DNA of 64,000 nt from Moringa oleifera. Taxonomy: Eukaryota > Streptophyta > Magnoliopsida > Brassicales > Moringaceae. Shown here in pieces: positions 1 through 12,829 of this stretch. The DNA is taken from NCBI GenBank assembly GCA_021397835.1, contig JAJFZO010000234.1, positions 1,437,001 to 1,501,000 on the forward strand, in the 5' to 3' direction. Under the pieces are notes generated by a model. It was not told the DNA's origin. It worked only from the letters and a program-made list of their open reading frames with translations, and searched no databases. The stretch's first letter is position 1. Each line of letters begins with the position of its first letter. The position numbers and the translations under genes are program-made.

Positions 1-1673
1 ACGAAATATTTACTCATGGGTGGGGCAAGCTCTTCTATTCTGTTCATGGCTTCTCTTGGTTATATGGTTCATGTGGGGGAGAGATTGAGCTTCAAGAAAT
101 AGTGAATGCTCTTATCAATACACAAATGTATAACTCCCTAGGAATTTCAATTGTGCTTATATTCATCACTGTAGGAATTAGGTTCAATCTTTCCCCAGCC
201 CCTTCTTATCAATGGACTCCTCATGTATATGAAGGAGTGTAGTTCATTTGATAAGTTCCTACCTCTCTATATATTATCTATCTCTGAGATGTTTGGATTT
301 TTCAAAACTCCATGGACATGTAGAAGAGAAATGTTATCCCCACTCAGACCAAGACAGAACTTTGACTTGTTCAAATAATAATTAAGGTGAAGAGGATCAG
401 GAACAACGAATCTCGTTATGAAAAATAGATCCATTTTACAAGTTTGTTATTACAGGTAGTACCTACAAAGTATCAGACTGATGACGTATACAATACTTGA
501 ATTTTTGATATAGATGCTACATAGTTGGTTCTTATCTTTTAGAGACTACGAGTGTAATAAGAGCATCCATCGACAAAAGATCACCCTAAGATGATCATCT
601 CATGGCTATTGAGAATGAATCAAATCATATGGTTTTATTTCTCTATCTTTTTGACTTGCTCCTACGAAACCAAGGTCGAAAAGATTAAGAAAATTCAATC
701 ATTCACAACCACTGATGAAGAATTCCTTGAAAAGTTAAGAATTAGTAATCTGTTTTAGAAATCGAATGGATTCGATCTTATACATACATAAGGAAGCTAA
801 TCAAAAAAGAAAGAAGATAAGTTCTTCTTTACTTTTATCACTTAGAAGCCATCCGAGATGAAAGTCTCATGCACAGTTTTGAATGAGAGAAAGAAGTGAG
901 GAATCCTCTTTTTAACTCTGACTCTCCCACTCCAGTCATTGCTTTTCTTTTTGTTACTTTGAAAGTAGGTGCTCCAACCACTTGAATTTTCAATATTCCT
1001 TTTTATTTCTCATCAAACGAATGGCATCTTCTTCTAGAAATCCTCGTTATTCTTAGCATGAGGTTACGAAATCTCATTGCTGTTACTCAAACAAGCATGG
1101 AACGTATGCTTGTATATTCGTACATAAGCCAAATCGGATATGTAATTATTGGAATAATTGTTAGAGACTCAAATGGTGGATATGCGAGCATGATAACTTA
1201 TATACTATTTTATATCTCCATGAATCTAGGAACTTTTGCTTGCATTGTATCATTTGGTCTACATATTAGAATTGATAACATTTGAGATTATGCAGGATTA
1301 TACACAAAAGATCATTTTTTATCTCTCTCTTTAGCTTTATGTCTTTTATCCCTAGGAGGTCTTCCTCCACTAGCAGGTTTTTTTTGAAAAACTCCATTTA
1401 TTCTGGTGTGGATGGCAGGCAAGCCTATATTTCTTAGTTTCAATAGGACTCCTTACGAACGTTCTTTCTATCTACTATTATTTAAAAATCATCAAGTTAT
1501 TAATGACTAGACGAAACCAAGAAATAACCCCTCATGTGCGAAATTATAAAAGATCCCCTTTAAGATCAAACAATTCCATCGAATTGAGTATAATTGTATG
1601 TGTGATAACATCTGCTATACTAGGAATATTAATAAACTCGATTATTGCAATTGCTTAGGATACCTTTTTTTAG
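1..1673 (+). pseudogene. ndhB: ndhB pseudogene, copy A (5' end outside window)
   Basis: Plastid NAD(P)H dehydrogenase subunit 2, a thylakoid membrane subunit in cyclic electron flow. The window opens inside exon 1 (MGGASSSIL is readable near base 16). Exon 1 ends near 343, the group II intron runs to about 930, and exon 2 runs to a TAG at 1671-1673. A lost G near base 46 shifts the frame, stops follow in exon 1, and exon 2 is open only in pieces such as 1058-1285. Near the 3' end an expected TGG reads TAG (about 1509) and an expected CAG reads TAG (about 1656), both C>T-type changes. A second, inverted copy lies at 40,525-41,606. Non-functional as written. Confidence 0.93.
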
Positions 1674-2268
1674 CTTCTAGTTAGCTTCTAGAATCTATTT
1701 CTTAGTTCAAGATCCCTCTTACTAATACTAATCTAGAATCAAAGAATTGGTATATCGGTTTTGCCCAAAATGGAAATGGGCTAAGGTTATGAACTTATAA
1801 TCTATAATCTGATGATTGAGTCGATTCCATGATTATAAGTTTATTCCATTCCAGACCAGGCCAAAAAAATGTTATATGTATTCTCATTATCAGAAAAGGT
1901 CATTCGAGTGTATCTAAATAGATACTATGTTTACATATGGATCCCTACGTCGTTACAATCCATTTAGGATTAGAATTAGGGGTAATCGGACATACTTTTT
2001 ACATATCTCTCGTTATTTGGGACCTTATTCACCTCTTTGGGCTTCTATTGAATGGAAAAATAGATTCGATTGTCCATCTTTTTGATAATTAATATATTAT
2101 ATATAAGATATCCTCCGAATAATTCTAGTCAAAGTAATTGGATGTCTGACTCGGGCCTATATGACATGATCGATCAATAGAAATACTCCAACACTCCACC
2201 TTTGTCATATATCCATACAACACACTAGATAAATATCATATTCATGGAATACGATTCACTTTCAAGAT
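1674..2268. other. ndhB-trnL-CAA plastid spacer
   Basis: Native inverted-repeat spacer. It is recognisable because the same sequence appears reverse-complemented at about 39,928-40,524. No gene or inserted element is seen. Confidence 0.8.
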
Positions 2269-2349
2269 GCCTTGGTGGTGAAATGGTAGACACGCGAGAC
2301 TCAAAATCTCGTGCTAAAGAGTATGGAGGTTCGAGTCCTCTTCAAGGCA
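2269..2349 (+). tRNA. trnL-CAA: trnL-CAA, plastid-derived, copy A
   Basis: An 81-nt class II leucine tRNA. The acceptor arm GCCTTGG pairs with TCAAGGC, the anticodon CAA sits in the GACTCAAAATCTC loop, and the T arm GGTTCGAGTCC is intact. It is almost undamaged; only the variable arm looks changed. It lies between ndhB and ycf2 exactly as in plastomes. A nuclear copy has no reason to be expressed in the plastid. Confidence 0.93.
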
Positions 2350-3280
<931 letters not shown>

Positions 3281-6200
3281 TTACATGAATCCAATTTTCA
3301 TTTCATCCGGGAAAAGCCATCTTTTTCTTAACAATGTCTTTGTTACTTGATCCAATAGCATTCCATTAGATAAGAACGTATTTGGTAAATACTGATAACT
3401 CTCAGATGGAATATTAGAACGAAAAAATCCATTAGATAATGAACTATTGGTTCTAAGCCATCTTTGGCGATGAATCAACAATTCGAAGCACTTTTCTTGC
3501 GTATTCTTAATAAACCAGCATTTATATATAGATGTAGGAGGATCTGTTTGGGAAGTAAGAAGCTCATTTGACATCTCTTCATCTACAAAGAATTCTCGAT
3601 GTGAAAACATAAGGACAAACGACTGATCTTTGATTAGGAAAAAGAGTGGATCTGCATGGTCCCAAATGAATTAGCTTATTCGAAAAAAGCTTGTTCTTTG
3701 AAAGATCTGTCTTATGTTTAGTACTGCATCGTTCCACTCTGCAAGAACTCCGAATCATTCACTTAAAGCTTATCCTTTTCATCATAAATGATCCGCTTAC
3801 CTCAAAATGACCTAGCTCAATAGGGAAATCCCAATTCATTGGGCCTTTAGATATAATCAAATAGAAAGCCCTAAGGGTCCCATATTATAGGAGCCCAAAC
3901 TATGTGATTGAATAAATCCTCCTCTATCTGTTGTGGGTCGACGACTCCTTTTTCTTCCCCTTCTTCAAACTTCGATTCGTATTTTTCATAGAGAAATCTT
4001 GGATCAATGACAGAACAAGATCAATTTTGCATTATATATAAAGGATTCCTTGGTTTGGACCAATGAGGTAATGTCACTCGATCATTATCAAACTGACAGT
4101 AATCTTTTTTTGTGCGTGAGGATCCCACCAGAGCGCCTTCTACTTCTAATATGCCATGAACTAGATCAGAATCATTCTCAACGAATCTATAAGAAGTGAT
4201 CCCATTTTTTTCATCCGGTCCGGGTAGAGACCAAAGGTCTTGAGTGACCGATCCGACAGAACAACTTAAAAGATAAAAAAATATTATTAATTTCTTCATG
4301 CTTGTTCCAAGTTCGAAGTACCATTTGTACAAATAAGTATCCCTTTTGTTACATGATTTCTTCTTCATATAAATAGATATAAGATTTATGGGGCAATTAC
4401 TTAAAACAGCCCTTCCTATCTGATAAAAAAGGATCCTATGATCCTGAATCGATCTTATTTGGGATCATAAATCCCAAGTTTTTCTATGAAGACAGATCTA
4501 ATTATATTAGTGTCTGTAATTGATTTCTTCTGTGTAATACTAATCGATAGGGTCTCATTGGTAAGTGCTATAAGATCTCGTGCATTGGAACACATGGTTA
4601 TGGACTCGAATCCATTAGTGAAATCCCCTAGTATATGAAAGAGTGAAAAAGTGCTTTCGTTGTTGTGGAATAAGAAGCCTTCGTATCTTAATGCATGTAT
4701 TTAATTTATTCAGGGCTATTAGAGCAGGATCCATTTTTTTAGGGAATATGGGTCGAAACAATAACAAAAATATTTCTAGTGGAACATCTTTCATAATCCC
4801 TGGAGAGAGATTTCACTAATAAACTGAGGGATAAGTAATTCGACTCATTCACATCAGATCATGAATGTTTGGAATCCATATTATGCAAGCAGACATTGCT
4901 TTTGCTAATTCAAATTGAACGGTGATATAAAATCGGTCTATTTTCGACATCATATCCATAGTTAGCGCATTCATCATAGTTAAAAGCTCTAGCTCCATAT
5001 CAAGTTCACGATCGGTATCATCACTATCATCAATATCGTTACTAACGTCAATATGATTACTATCATCAATATCGATATCATCAATAAAAAAAACCTTTAG
5101 GCTTGTTATCCAGGAACTTGATCAGGAATATTGTAATCAAAGGAACATAGGAGTTTGTCCCTAGGTATTTGACCAATAGGATCATCCGGTTCCTATAAAA
5201 CCTATCACTAAAATACCCCTAAAAGGAGATAGGGCTAAAGGGAGTGAAAAGGGTTTTCTATGAGATAGGAAATGAAAACTATTAGATCCACATGAAGTTT
5301 ATGAATAAGTGATTCTCTGATAATGAGTAAAGAATATCCATCTGTTTACTAAACAGGATGTACTGAACTCATAATTCATTAGATACTTTTTACGAATGTC
5401 AACTAAGTATCGTAAGTAAAATTTTTTCGGTTGTTCAATCATTTGATAACTAGTGTCATTATGAGTCAGACTCAATAGAATTTGATCAATCCTTTTTTCT
5501 ACCGTTAAGGTGGAGAACTGAACCAATAATTCTCTTTCTTTATCATCAATCGAATCACTGTTCGCGACCCAGAATTCTATTTATCATCAATCCAATCATC
5601 ACTCATATTTGTTTTTTTTCTTATCAATGAATAGATCTCTTTACTTGTATGATTTAGATGTCTCCTATTTCTTGAAAGAGTGATTTGATTGATGGGATTT
5701 GGTATGCTACTTATGAGATCGATGATATCAATGAAATTGATGTTCAAATATTTCTTCTTAGAGCGTATTAATTTAACCCCACAAGCGAGATCACCACCCC
5801 ATAGTATGTTGCCGCTAGAACCCTGTATTTCTTCTAAAGAATCTCTCAATTGTTCCAGAGCAACTGGGAAGAGATTCTTTAACCAGAAAGAATTCAGTTC
5901 AAATGTAGGATATCTATCCAGAAATTTTTTGCAACTTAATCATGTATGATGGAATCATCAAAGATTTGACCCTTTTGAACTCTGTCTGTAACTCACTCTA
6001 GGCTCAAGAAACAAAGAGAAGATGAGTATGAATGAGATATCCAACAACAAGAAGAAGGAAAAGGATTGAATAGAGGAACTCTCGAAATATTTGGCAATCT
6101 CAAATGTGTCGATGTCAATGGTGACTTATTATTTCGATGAATCATTTCTTCGAACAGAAGAATATTATGCAAACACTTACTCGAAATCTCACTTATCAGA

Positions 6201-7010
6201 TTCCATTATGGAAGACACAATTTTTTTCTAAAGAATTTGCCACGATATATCTGATCCATGCATAATATCATGAAAAATGGATACAATTTTTTTACTACTA
6301 CTTAGTATCGACAATAAGTCTAAAAAAGTATCTAAAAATATCAAATTTAGATATTTGTACCCTGTCGAAGTAAGGAACCGTGGCATATAGGTTTGGAATA
6401 GATTCCATTTTGAGAGAGTTAAAAAAGTACTATCTCATTGAAAGGTTCTATCCATATGCCTTTTCTCAATGCATTTCTTTAAACAAAGACTTCATTTTTT
6501 CCTCTTTTTGGATGGTAAATATTCCTCAGAACATGGAGTGTGAATCAAACCCATGTTTGAATTGAAATTAAGATACTAATGCAAGTTTTTCTCTTCTGAA
6601 TCAGACAGATTCATATCTGATAGAGGTTGACAATAAGTTCTTTAAAAATTGACAATTTGTCCCTTTGTTAGAGGTGTTCCAGAAATATCTGCAATCAAGT
6701 AAATAGCTCTACAAACTAATGGATTAGATCGAATTGCAAAATGAAAAGATTTATACAAGTTATACCTTTCATCACCACTTTGTGGAAAATCCTTAGATAT
6801 GAATATGTTAGACACTTGTGACTCGATTGGTGAAGGTGAAATAGTATCTCTCTCCAAAAAAGTATGTTTTTTATCCACCACCGCACAAAGAAAATATTTT
6901 GTTGCGAATGAACAAGATATTGAAGAATTATCCATATGTAAAATCATAATTATTGATGCGGGCTTTTTTCATCTAAAAAGGGAATATTTTATTACAATAA
7001 AAGTAAAAGT

Positions 7011-7570
7011 CACTATTACAAATAAAAGTTTTAATCACAGTTAAAAAAATAGTTTTTAATGACAATTGTAAAACTGTCATCTTTGTTCATGTTATTAAAG
7101 GAAAGAAGTTTTAATGACAGTTATTAAACTGTCATTGAAAGCATTACCTTTCAATGACAGTACTATTGAAACTGTCGTTAAAGCAGTGACTTTTTAATCA
7201 CAGTCCAAATTAAATTGTCGTTAAAGGGGGATCCTTTTAATGACAGTTCTATTGGAACTATCGTTAAAAGGGAATGACCTTTAATAACAGTTATATTGGA
7301 ACTGTCGTTAAAGGAGAACTGTCATTAAAAGGGAATGACCTTTAATAACAGTTATATTGGAACTGTCGTTAAAAGGGAGACCTTTTAATGACAGTTCCAA
7401 TAAAATTTTCATGAAAGAGTGACCCTTTTAATGACAGTTCTATTGGAACTATTGTTAAAGGGCGACCTTTTAATGACGGTTCTATTGGAATTGTCATTAA
7501 AAAGGGGGCTCTTTTAATGACAGTTACTATAAAACTGTCATTAAAAAGTCATTAAAGGTATTTTTTGTAT
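7011..7570. repeat. TE1 terminus and subterminal hairpin array
   Basis: From 7040 to 7560 there is a run of roughly a dozen short palindromic units. Each has arms near TTTAAYGACAGTT and AACTGTCRTTAAA around a 5-9 base loop, often separated by GGG or GGGA. The Y/R position alternates between CG and TG/CA. CACTA elements typically carry subterminal repeats that bind the element's own TNPA-type protein. The same units occur in TE2 at 49,490-49,690 and 54,510-54,875. Confidence 0.9.
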
Positions 7571-7929
7571 TTATTTCAAAATAAATAAAAAATTTATATA
7601 TTCAAATTATCCAAAACTTGTTTCCACATCATCCATATACATCGATACAATTCTTCACAATATGGAACCAAAATTTTTATGTTATACACTTCAATACCAT
7701 TCTAACAGAGATCGTCATTACTTTTTTCATATTTAAAAACACTCAAAATAATCTAATCCAAAAAAGTACTAAAAGATAAACAAAACAAAAGATCACTAAA
7801 GTTTGATGTCATAATTGAACTTTATATGTACAATACATGAGTTAAAATATTACAAAGTCTTCAAAATTCAACTATATAAATTCAATAATGGTCATGTGTA
7901 CAAAGATCTTCAAGGTTCAACTTTCTAAT
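7571..7929. other. TE1 non-coding region between hairpins and the Ulp1 gene
   Basis: AT-rich sequence that matches the reverse complement of TE2 at about 54,150-54,480, so it is transposon 3' untranslated or spacer DNA. No gene is seen. Confidence 0.75.
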
Positions 7930-10900
7930 ATGGCACTTCAAAGAAATTGTCCAATCTCATTTCTAACTTCATCAATATCCGATTGGGTGTAAGTACCTAT
8001 GTCCACTAACTATATTTCAAAAAAAAAATGTTAGTCCAATTAAAATTTTTAATAAGCACATCAATTAATTACTTAAGTATTTACATAAGCAAATGCTTAA
8101 AAACTTATCATTTTTGCATATGGGATATTTCTATCACGTCTATCAATGATGTTCCTTAAAAATTTCATAATATAGTATCCACACTCAGTATTTGAAGGCT
8201 GATATGGACACTGCATTAAAAGTTAATAATTTTTATATTTTGCAAAATAAATAAAACAAACATCACATATAGGTTTAAATATACATACCTTAGTAGGAAT
8301 ACGCTTAGGAATGCGCCTATTGCTTGATTCTTTGAAAACTTGAAACAATTTAAAAGAATTGCCAATAGAAAATAATCAATATTCTTAAGAGTAAGAAAAA
8401 AATACATACTAACATAAATGAAAATATTTTCACTTTCGTGGACATAAGTTGATGTAGTTCTTGACGAGAACCATGGTTCAAAGGATCAAAAATACTGTAC
8501 ACAAAATTACGAGGCTCGATAACCACCAATAACCAGTGCTGCCTACATTATGAAAAATAAATATAAAAATTATTTTGAACAAAACTATTAATAATTTTAA
8601 CTAGTATTATAACTTACCTCAAGTTATAAGGAAATATCACTACTCATTCGTCATATGGATCTATCATTCTATTGGCTAGGTGATGAGCTTAAGTGTCTAT
8701 ACTTATAAACATTCCATATGATAATGTTGACGGATCAGCAAATACAAAATACTTTCTCAAGCTAAATGCAGCTAAATCTGTATAAAGTTTACTGAAATAA
8801 TGAAGAGTAAGAAAAATATAAATATGATGTAGCCAAATAATAATGACCAAATAAAAATTCAAAAGACATACGTACACAATGTAAGCCAGAATTAATGGTG
8901 ACAGTTAGCTCTTCCATGTGACAAAGTTGCATGATATCTTCTCGAGCCACAAATACATGTCCATCAAAAGCAAAAACTTCAGTAAAAGGTATGTGTATTG
9001 CTTCATCAGGTGCCATCACCTTATTCACATAATTATACATCTTTTGTAATCCTTGTGGTAGCCCAACGGAAGATACTTGTTGTGATCATTGTGGTTTTGT
9101 CAATGTCGGTGCTTTCTTAACTAGTGACTTACCTTGTTTCTTTATAGTCGATAGCTGAAAAAATTTTGCAAACTTAGTTGACATTAATAGGTTGACTTTA
9201 TAAAATATACTACCAAAAATATTACCTCATGTGTACCAACAATGACCCAATCTCGAGGCCAAGCAATAATTGAATCAAGTGCAGAAAAAACATTTGTCAA
9301 TCCACCGTCTGGGTTAAGACGAGGCAACTGTGCATCACCATGAATAGCTACGTCCACTGTCACCCGAACATCACCAGAAAATAATGGACGCCCATGGATC
9401 ATCTGATTAGGAGTATGATCCATGAAGATAACCTCACTTGCCACTATGTAGTCTGATGACTGGATGAACATATGGCATGGCTCACACTATAATGATCCAA
9501 AAAAACAGAAGTTACGTTCGTAATATTATTAATATCACATCTACTATGAATAACATATGACATACTTTGTTGTCGTGTGGTGCTAGTATAGGTGCAGGTG
9601 CTGGTGGTGTGATTGGCATAGGTGATTGAAGTATTGGATATTCTTCTTCCTCTAATAATCCAGCTATATTGTTGCTAGCTTTACTCGAACAAAATTGCAT
9701 TGTAAATTTTTCTTGCTGGACATCATCATTTTTGTTCGCAACAATGTTTGTCAAAACTTCTTTGTGCTCTGTGAACCACCTTATCATCTCTGCCAATTAC
9801 TGTTGATCTAATTGCATACCTTGGAGGACATTCAACTTTTTGGGCTTCCCAAAATAAGATGTGATAGTTACCCCAGACCCTTGACCTCTAATTCGTCCAA
9901 GGTGCTCAAGTGTACCAACAGCTTTTGTCAGTACATCTTTTAGACCGAAATTTGTAAATTTACCTTGTGTGCTATGTGTTATTAACTCATCCTACAATCT
10001 TATAATAAAATTAATCAATAAACATGAAATTTATTACTATAAATGCTAGAAAAAAGTTAAACTACACTTACAATTCTTTCCCCACACAGTCGGCTCGCAT
10101 CATTCACCTATTCTTCCTTTTTATTCTGTCGTGAAGCCTTCCACAATAAGACGATCAATTTGAGCATCGCTACCCAATGCTTGTTTCTTTTTTTAACATA
10201 AAGAGTGAACATGTTAGATTTTAAAACGTACTACCAAATGAATATATTATTAATTATAAACATAATAAATGAAAAAAAAAAACTTTCAAGTTCACTCTCC
10301 AGCCTTGTAAATCCCTTTCTAGATAGACGATGATCGTACACATTCTTCTTTCTTTTCTCTTTTGCTATTTGTCTCTTTTGCTGTAAGATCAATACACATC
10401 AACATTTTGAGAAAATTGTACAAACAAAAACTTTACTAACTATAAATATATATCTGAAACTCTTCTATTATACGAGAGTTCACAAATTCCTGCCACACCC
10501 TAACATCTATAACACTGCTATATTCTTCAGGTGGAAATGATAGAAATTCCAAGTCGTCAATGTGAGGGAATATGTGCTTTGATGTAAGATTGGTCTTGAA
10601 GTTTCTCCATTTGTTTACAGCAGACTGAAGTACGTACCTTTTCATGCTCGCATCAATATCATACGTCTCCTATAACATATTATAAAAAAGTAGATTGGTA
10701 CAAATCAAATTAATTAGCAATAAACTAATTGAAAAGTAATACCACATTGTGTTTCATTTAACTTACTAATATTGTCTCTCAAATCTTATTTTTCATTTAA
10801 ATACTTACTGAGTGCCAATTCACGATATTTATAGGCACTGTATTACATACCACCACCCCAATGTAGCTATTAAACTGGATGCCATTCCTCTTAATTGGTT

Positions 10901-10985
10901 GACCTTTATCATTTACATCGATCATGAGCTTAACTCTGGAAGCATAACTCTTAGTTATCTTAGGTATACTGGTGATACCTCATTT
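7930..10985 (-). pseudogene. CACTA second gene: En/Spm-like region plus Ulp1-type protease, degraded
   Basis: Read on the minus strand from 10,985 down. First comes a plant Ptta/En/Spm-like region (about 10,985-9,500) with the recognisable stretches GQPIKRNGIQFNSYIGVVV and SMKRYVLQSAVNKWRNFKTN. Next is a segment with AIHGDAQLPRLNPDGGLTNV at about 9184-9471. Last come Ulp1/C48-like cysteine protease exons: HWLLVVIEP with DPL (about 8431-8542) and NTECGYYIMKFLR (about 8112-8210), carrying the His and Cys expected at the active site. Exons are bounded by GT/AG. The last exon ends near 7930 with a stop within FL*SAILES. The 5' start is lost in the truncation. Stops and frame changes indicate a dead gene. 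Confidence 0.8.
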
Positions 10986-12329
10986 TTATTGAATCTTTCT
11001 TTGATTGATTAATGTGTGATATTCCAAGTCTTCATTACTAATGGAATCGAAATGATCTCTGAATTGATCAGAAGATCCTTTTAATTGGCTAGAATCCATT
11101 GCTTGAATGAAACTAGATCTTGTGAAATCATATTGAATATTTGACGATACATTTCGTACCTTGCTAAAAAATCAATTCTTGTTTACCAACCATACATTGT
11201 CTAACCAAATTTAATTCTCTCTCGATATATTCCTCAAAAAATATGATTCATACAGATTCTTCCCCCAACTAACGAAGAGGTCTTGGTGGAATTGCCACAT
11301 ATGAAATTGAGCACAACTTTGCAAAGAAATAACCCACTTATTTCTCGAGAAGAGATGGGAAACATGCTTAATATCATTTGATTGAATAGTTGACCCAACT
11401 CCTTGTTGTTTAAAGAAACCCTCCACTTTAATTGGTATTTTTTTATGAAAAACAAACATGAGATAACAAATCCCATCTTTCACTAAGATTTCGAATAGCT
11501 GTCCCGAATTCAAGTTGATTATGTTTCGGCTCTTACTCGGAGAAAGACAATCAAATCATTCCCAATCATGGCCTTTATGGATCGGATCATCCATATAATA
11601 TACAAAAAGAAACTCCAGATATTTGATATCTTTCTTTTTGAATGAGATGTCAATTCCAGCGATGGTTTCATTAGATATCTTATAACTAGAATCCTTTTTT
11701 TTTTTTCTGATCTAGTTCCTCCACCATCGCAAAATCTAGTTAGATTTAAGCATGATACACTTTTTAGCTATTGGAAGAACCCAAATACTCTTTTTTGGAT
11801 CTAGGAAATAGCTTTTAGATATCTTTTTTCCGTTTGGAAGATATAGGAGTGAAACAATTAACCTATTGATATTGGAAGACCTAAAAGATTCTTTTAATGT
11901 ATCATTTTTGGGTTCAATGGAATTCATAGGTATAGGAAGAAGCCCTGTCAAATAGAGATTTTTTCTTTCGACAATATTTTGATTGTTAATACGATATATA
12001 AGAATCGCTGCTACAAATAGCACTACACCCTTGATCGTGAAATATCGATTGCTTGTTGAACCTTGTGAATTGTATGAAGTAGGATACTCCAAATTCAAGG
12101 GTCCAAGAGTTTTATAAGACATTCTTGGTGGAAAAAAATGTGAATGAAAGATCCTACTAAATTGAATTCGGTCCATGAATCTAAGAAATAGTAAAAATTC
12201 TTGATCTCTGTTAATATTTCTCTCAATTTGAAAATCTAGGATTTGAGTTGATGTCCTTTCATTGATTTATCCTAAAGGTTTCATTTCAATTGGAATTGAG
12301 TTATTCACCATGTAGAGGATCCCCACTAT

Positions 12330-12403
12330 GCATGCATGGCTGAATGGTTAAAGCGCCCAACTCATAATTGGCAAATTCATAGGTTCAATTCCTACTGGAT
12401 ATA
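12330..12403 (+). tRNA. trnI-CAU: trnI-CAU, plastid-derived, copy A, damaged acceptor
   Basis: Plastid isoleucine tRNA with a CAU anticodon that is normally modified to lysidine. The D arm, anticodon stem and T arm are readable (GGTTCAATTCC). The acceptor stem is damaged: 5' GCATGCA no longer pairs well with the 3' TGGATAT. It lies between ycf2 and rpl23 as in plastomes. Confidence 0.88.
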
Positions 12404-12568
12404 TGCCAATGGGACCCTTTAATAAGTCGATTGGAATTGTCTCTGTATCAATGGAATCTCATCATCTATACAGAATGAATTGGTGTGGTATATTCATATT
12501 ATAACATATGAACAGTAAGAACTAGCATTCTTATTAAGACTAGAACTTATAGGAAAGAAAATAAATTT

Positions 12569-12811
12569 ATGGATGGAATCAAATATGTAGTATTTATAGA
12601 CAAAAGTATTCGATTATTAGGCAAAAATCAATACACTTCTAATGTCAAAGTAGGATCAACTATGACAGAAATAAAGCATTGGGCCAAACTTTTCTTTGTT
12701 GTCAAGGTAATAGCTATGAATAGTCATTGACTCCCCAGAAAGGGTAGAAGAATGATCATTACGATTTAATCGGGTTATTCTTTTCCACCACTTAGAAAGA
12801 AAAGAACCTAA
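12569..12811 (+). pseudogene. rpl23: rpl23 pseudogene, copy A
   Basis: Plastid ribosomal protein L23 of the large subunit. It begins MDGIKYVVF and ends near PPLRKKRT. Compared with copy C (282 bp) a 39-bp block is missing, removing the residues around GPIMGHTMHYR. In-frame stops arise from CGA to TGA (after MNSH) and CAA to TAA. It is followed closely by rpl2, as in the plastid ribosomal protein operon. Confidence 0.9.
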
Positions 12812-12829
12812 ATCAAAATACTTAATAGT

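Larger units (their letters stand above)
7011..10985 (-). mobile_element. TE1: truncated CACTA (En/Spm) transposon in ycf2
   Basis: The left terminus is exact: ycf2 sequence runs to 7010 and the element begins CACTATTACAAATAAAAG, the CACTA signature. It is followed by hairpin subterminal repeats and then minus-strand transposon coding sequence. On the right, transposon coding sequence abuts ycf2 at 10,985/10,986 with no inverted CACTA terminus. The distal half, including any TNP2 gene, is therefore missing, along with 1.8 kb of ycf2. The hairpins and Ulp1 exons match TE2, so both belong to one family. The terminus retained here corresponds to the one lost from TE2. Confidence 0.9.
3281..12262 (-). 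pseudogene. ycf2: ycf2 pseudogene, copy A, interrupted by a CACTA element
   Basis: ycf2 encodes a very large plastid protein of about 2,280 residues with an FtsH-like AAA+ region, linked to the inner-envelope import motor. The start codon (reverse complement of CAT) is at 12,260-12,262, reading about MKGHQ. The end reads [13 protein letters not shown] with the stop at 3281. Pieces are open, for example 11,736-12,176 and 3281-3610, with stops and frameshifts between. TE1 occupies 7011 to about 10,985. Comparison with copy C (32,250-38,931) shows that about 1.8 kb of ycf2, between QREIQ and NKRFPFY, is missing at the insertion. Confidence 0.93.

Noticed and set aside
5689..5949. 86-codon plus-strand frame, and the frames at 6380-6565 and 6799-7044
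   Set aside because: They are antisense to recognisable ycf2 coding sequence on the minus strand.
7040..7560. Regularly spaced short repeats resembling a CRISPR array
   Set aside because: Each unit is a single palindrome with a variable short loop, spacers are only a few bases, and the array sits at the terminus of a CACTA element in plant DNA.
8112..8542. Ulp1-like protease as a novel defence or effector gene
   Set aside because: Ulp1/C48 domains are common passengers in plant CACTA elements; exon order and the neighbouring En/Spm-like region place it in the transposon.
10812..11012. 66-codon plus-strand open frame at the right edge of TE1
   Set aside because: The opposite strand reads the En/Spm-like protein (GQPIKRNGIQFNSYIG), and the last part crosses into ycf2; the plus-strand frame is its shadow.
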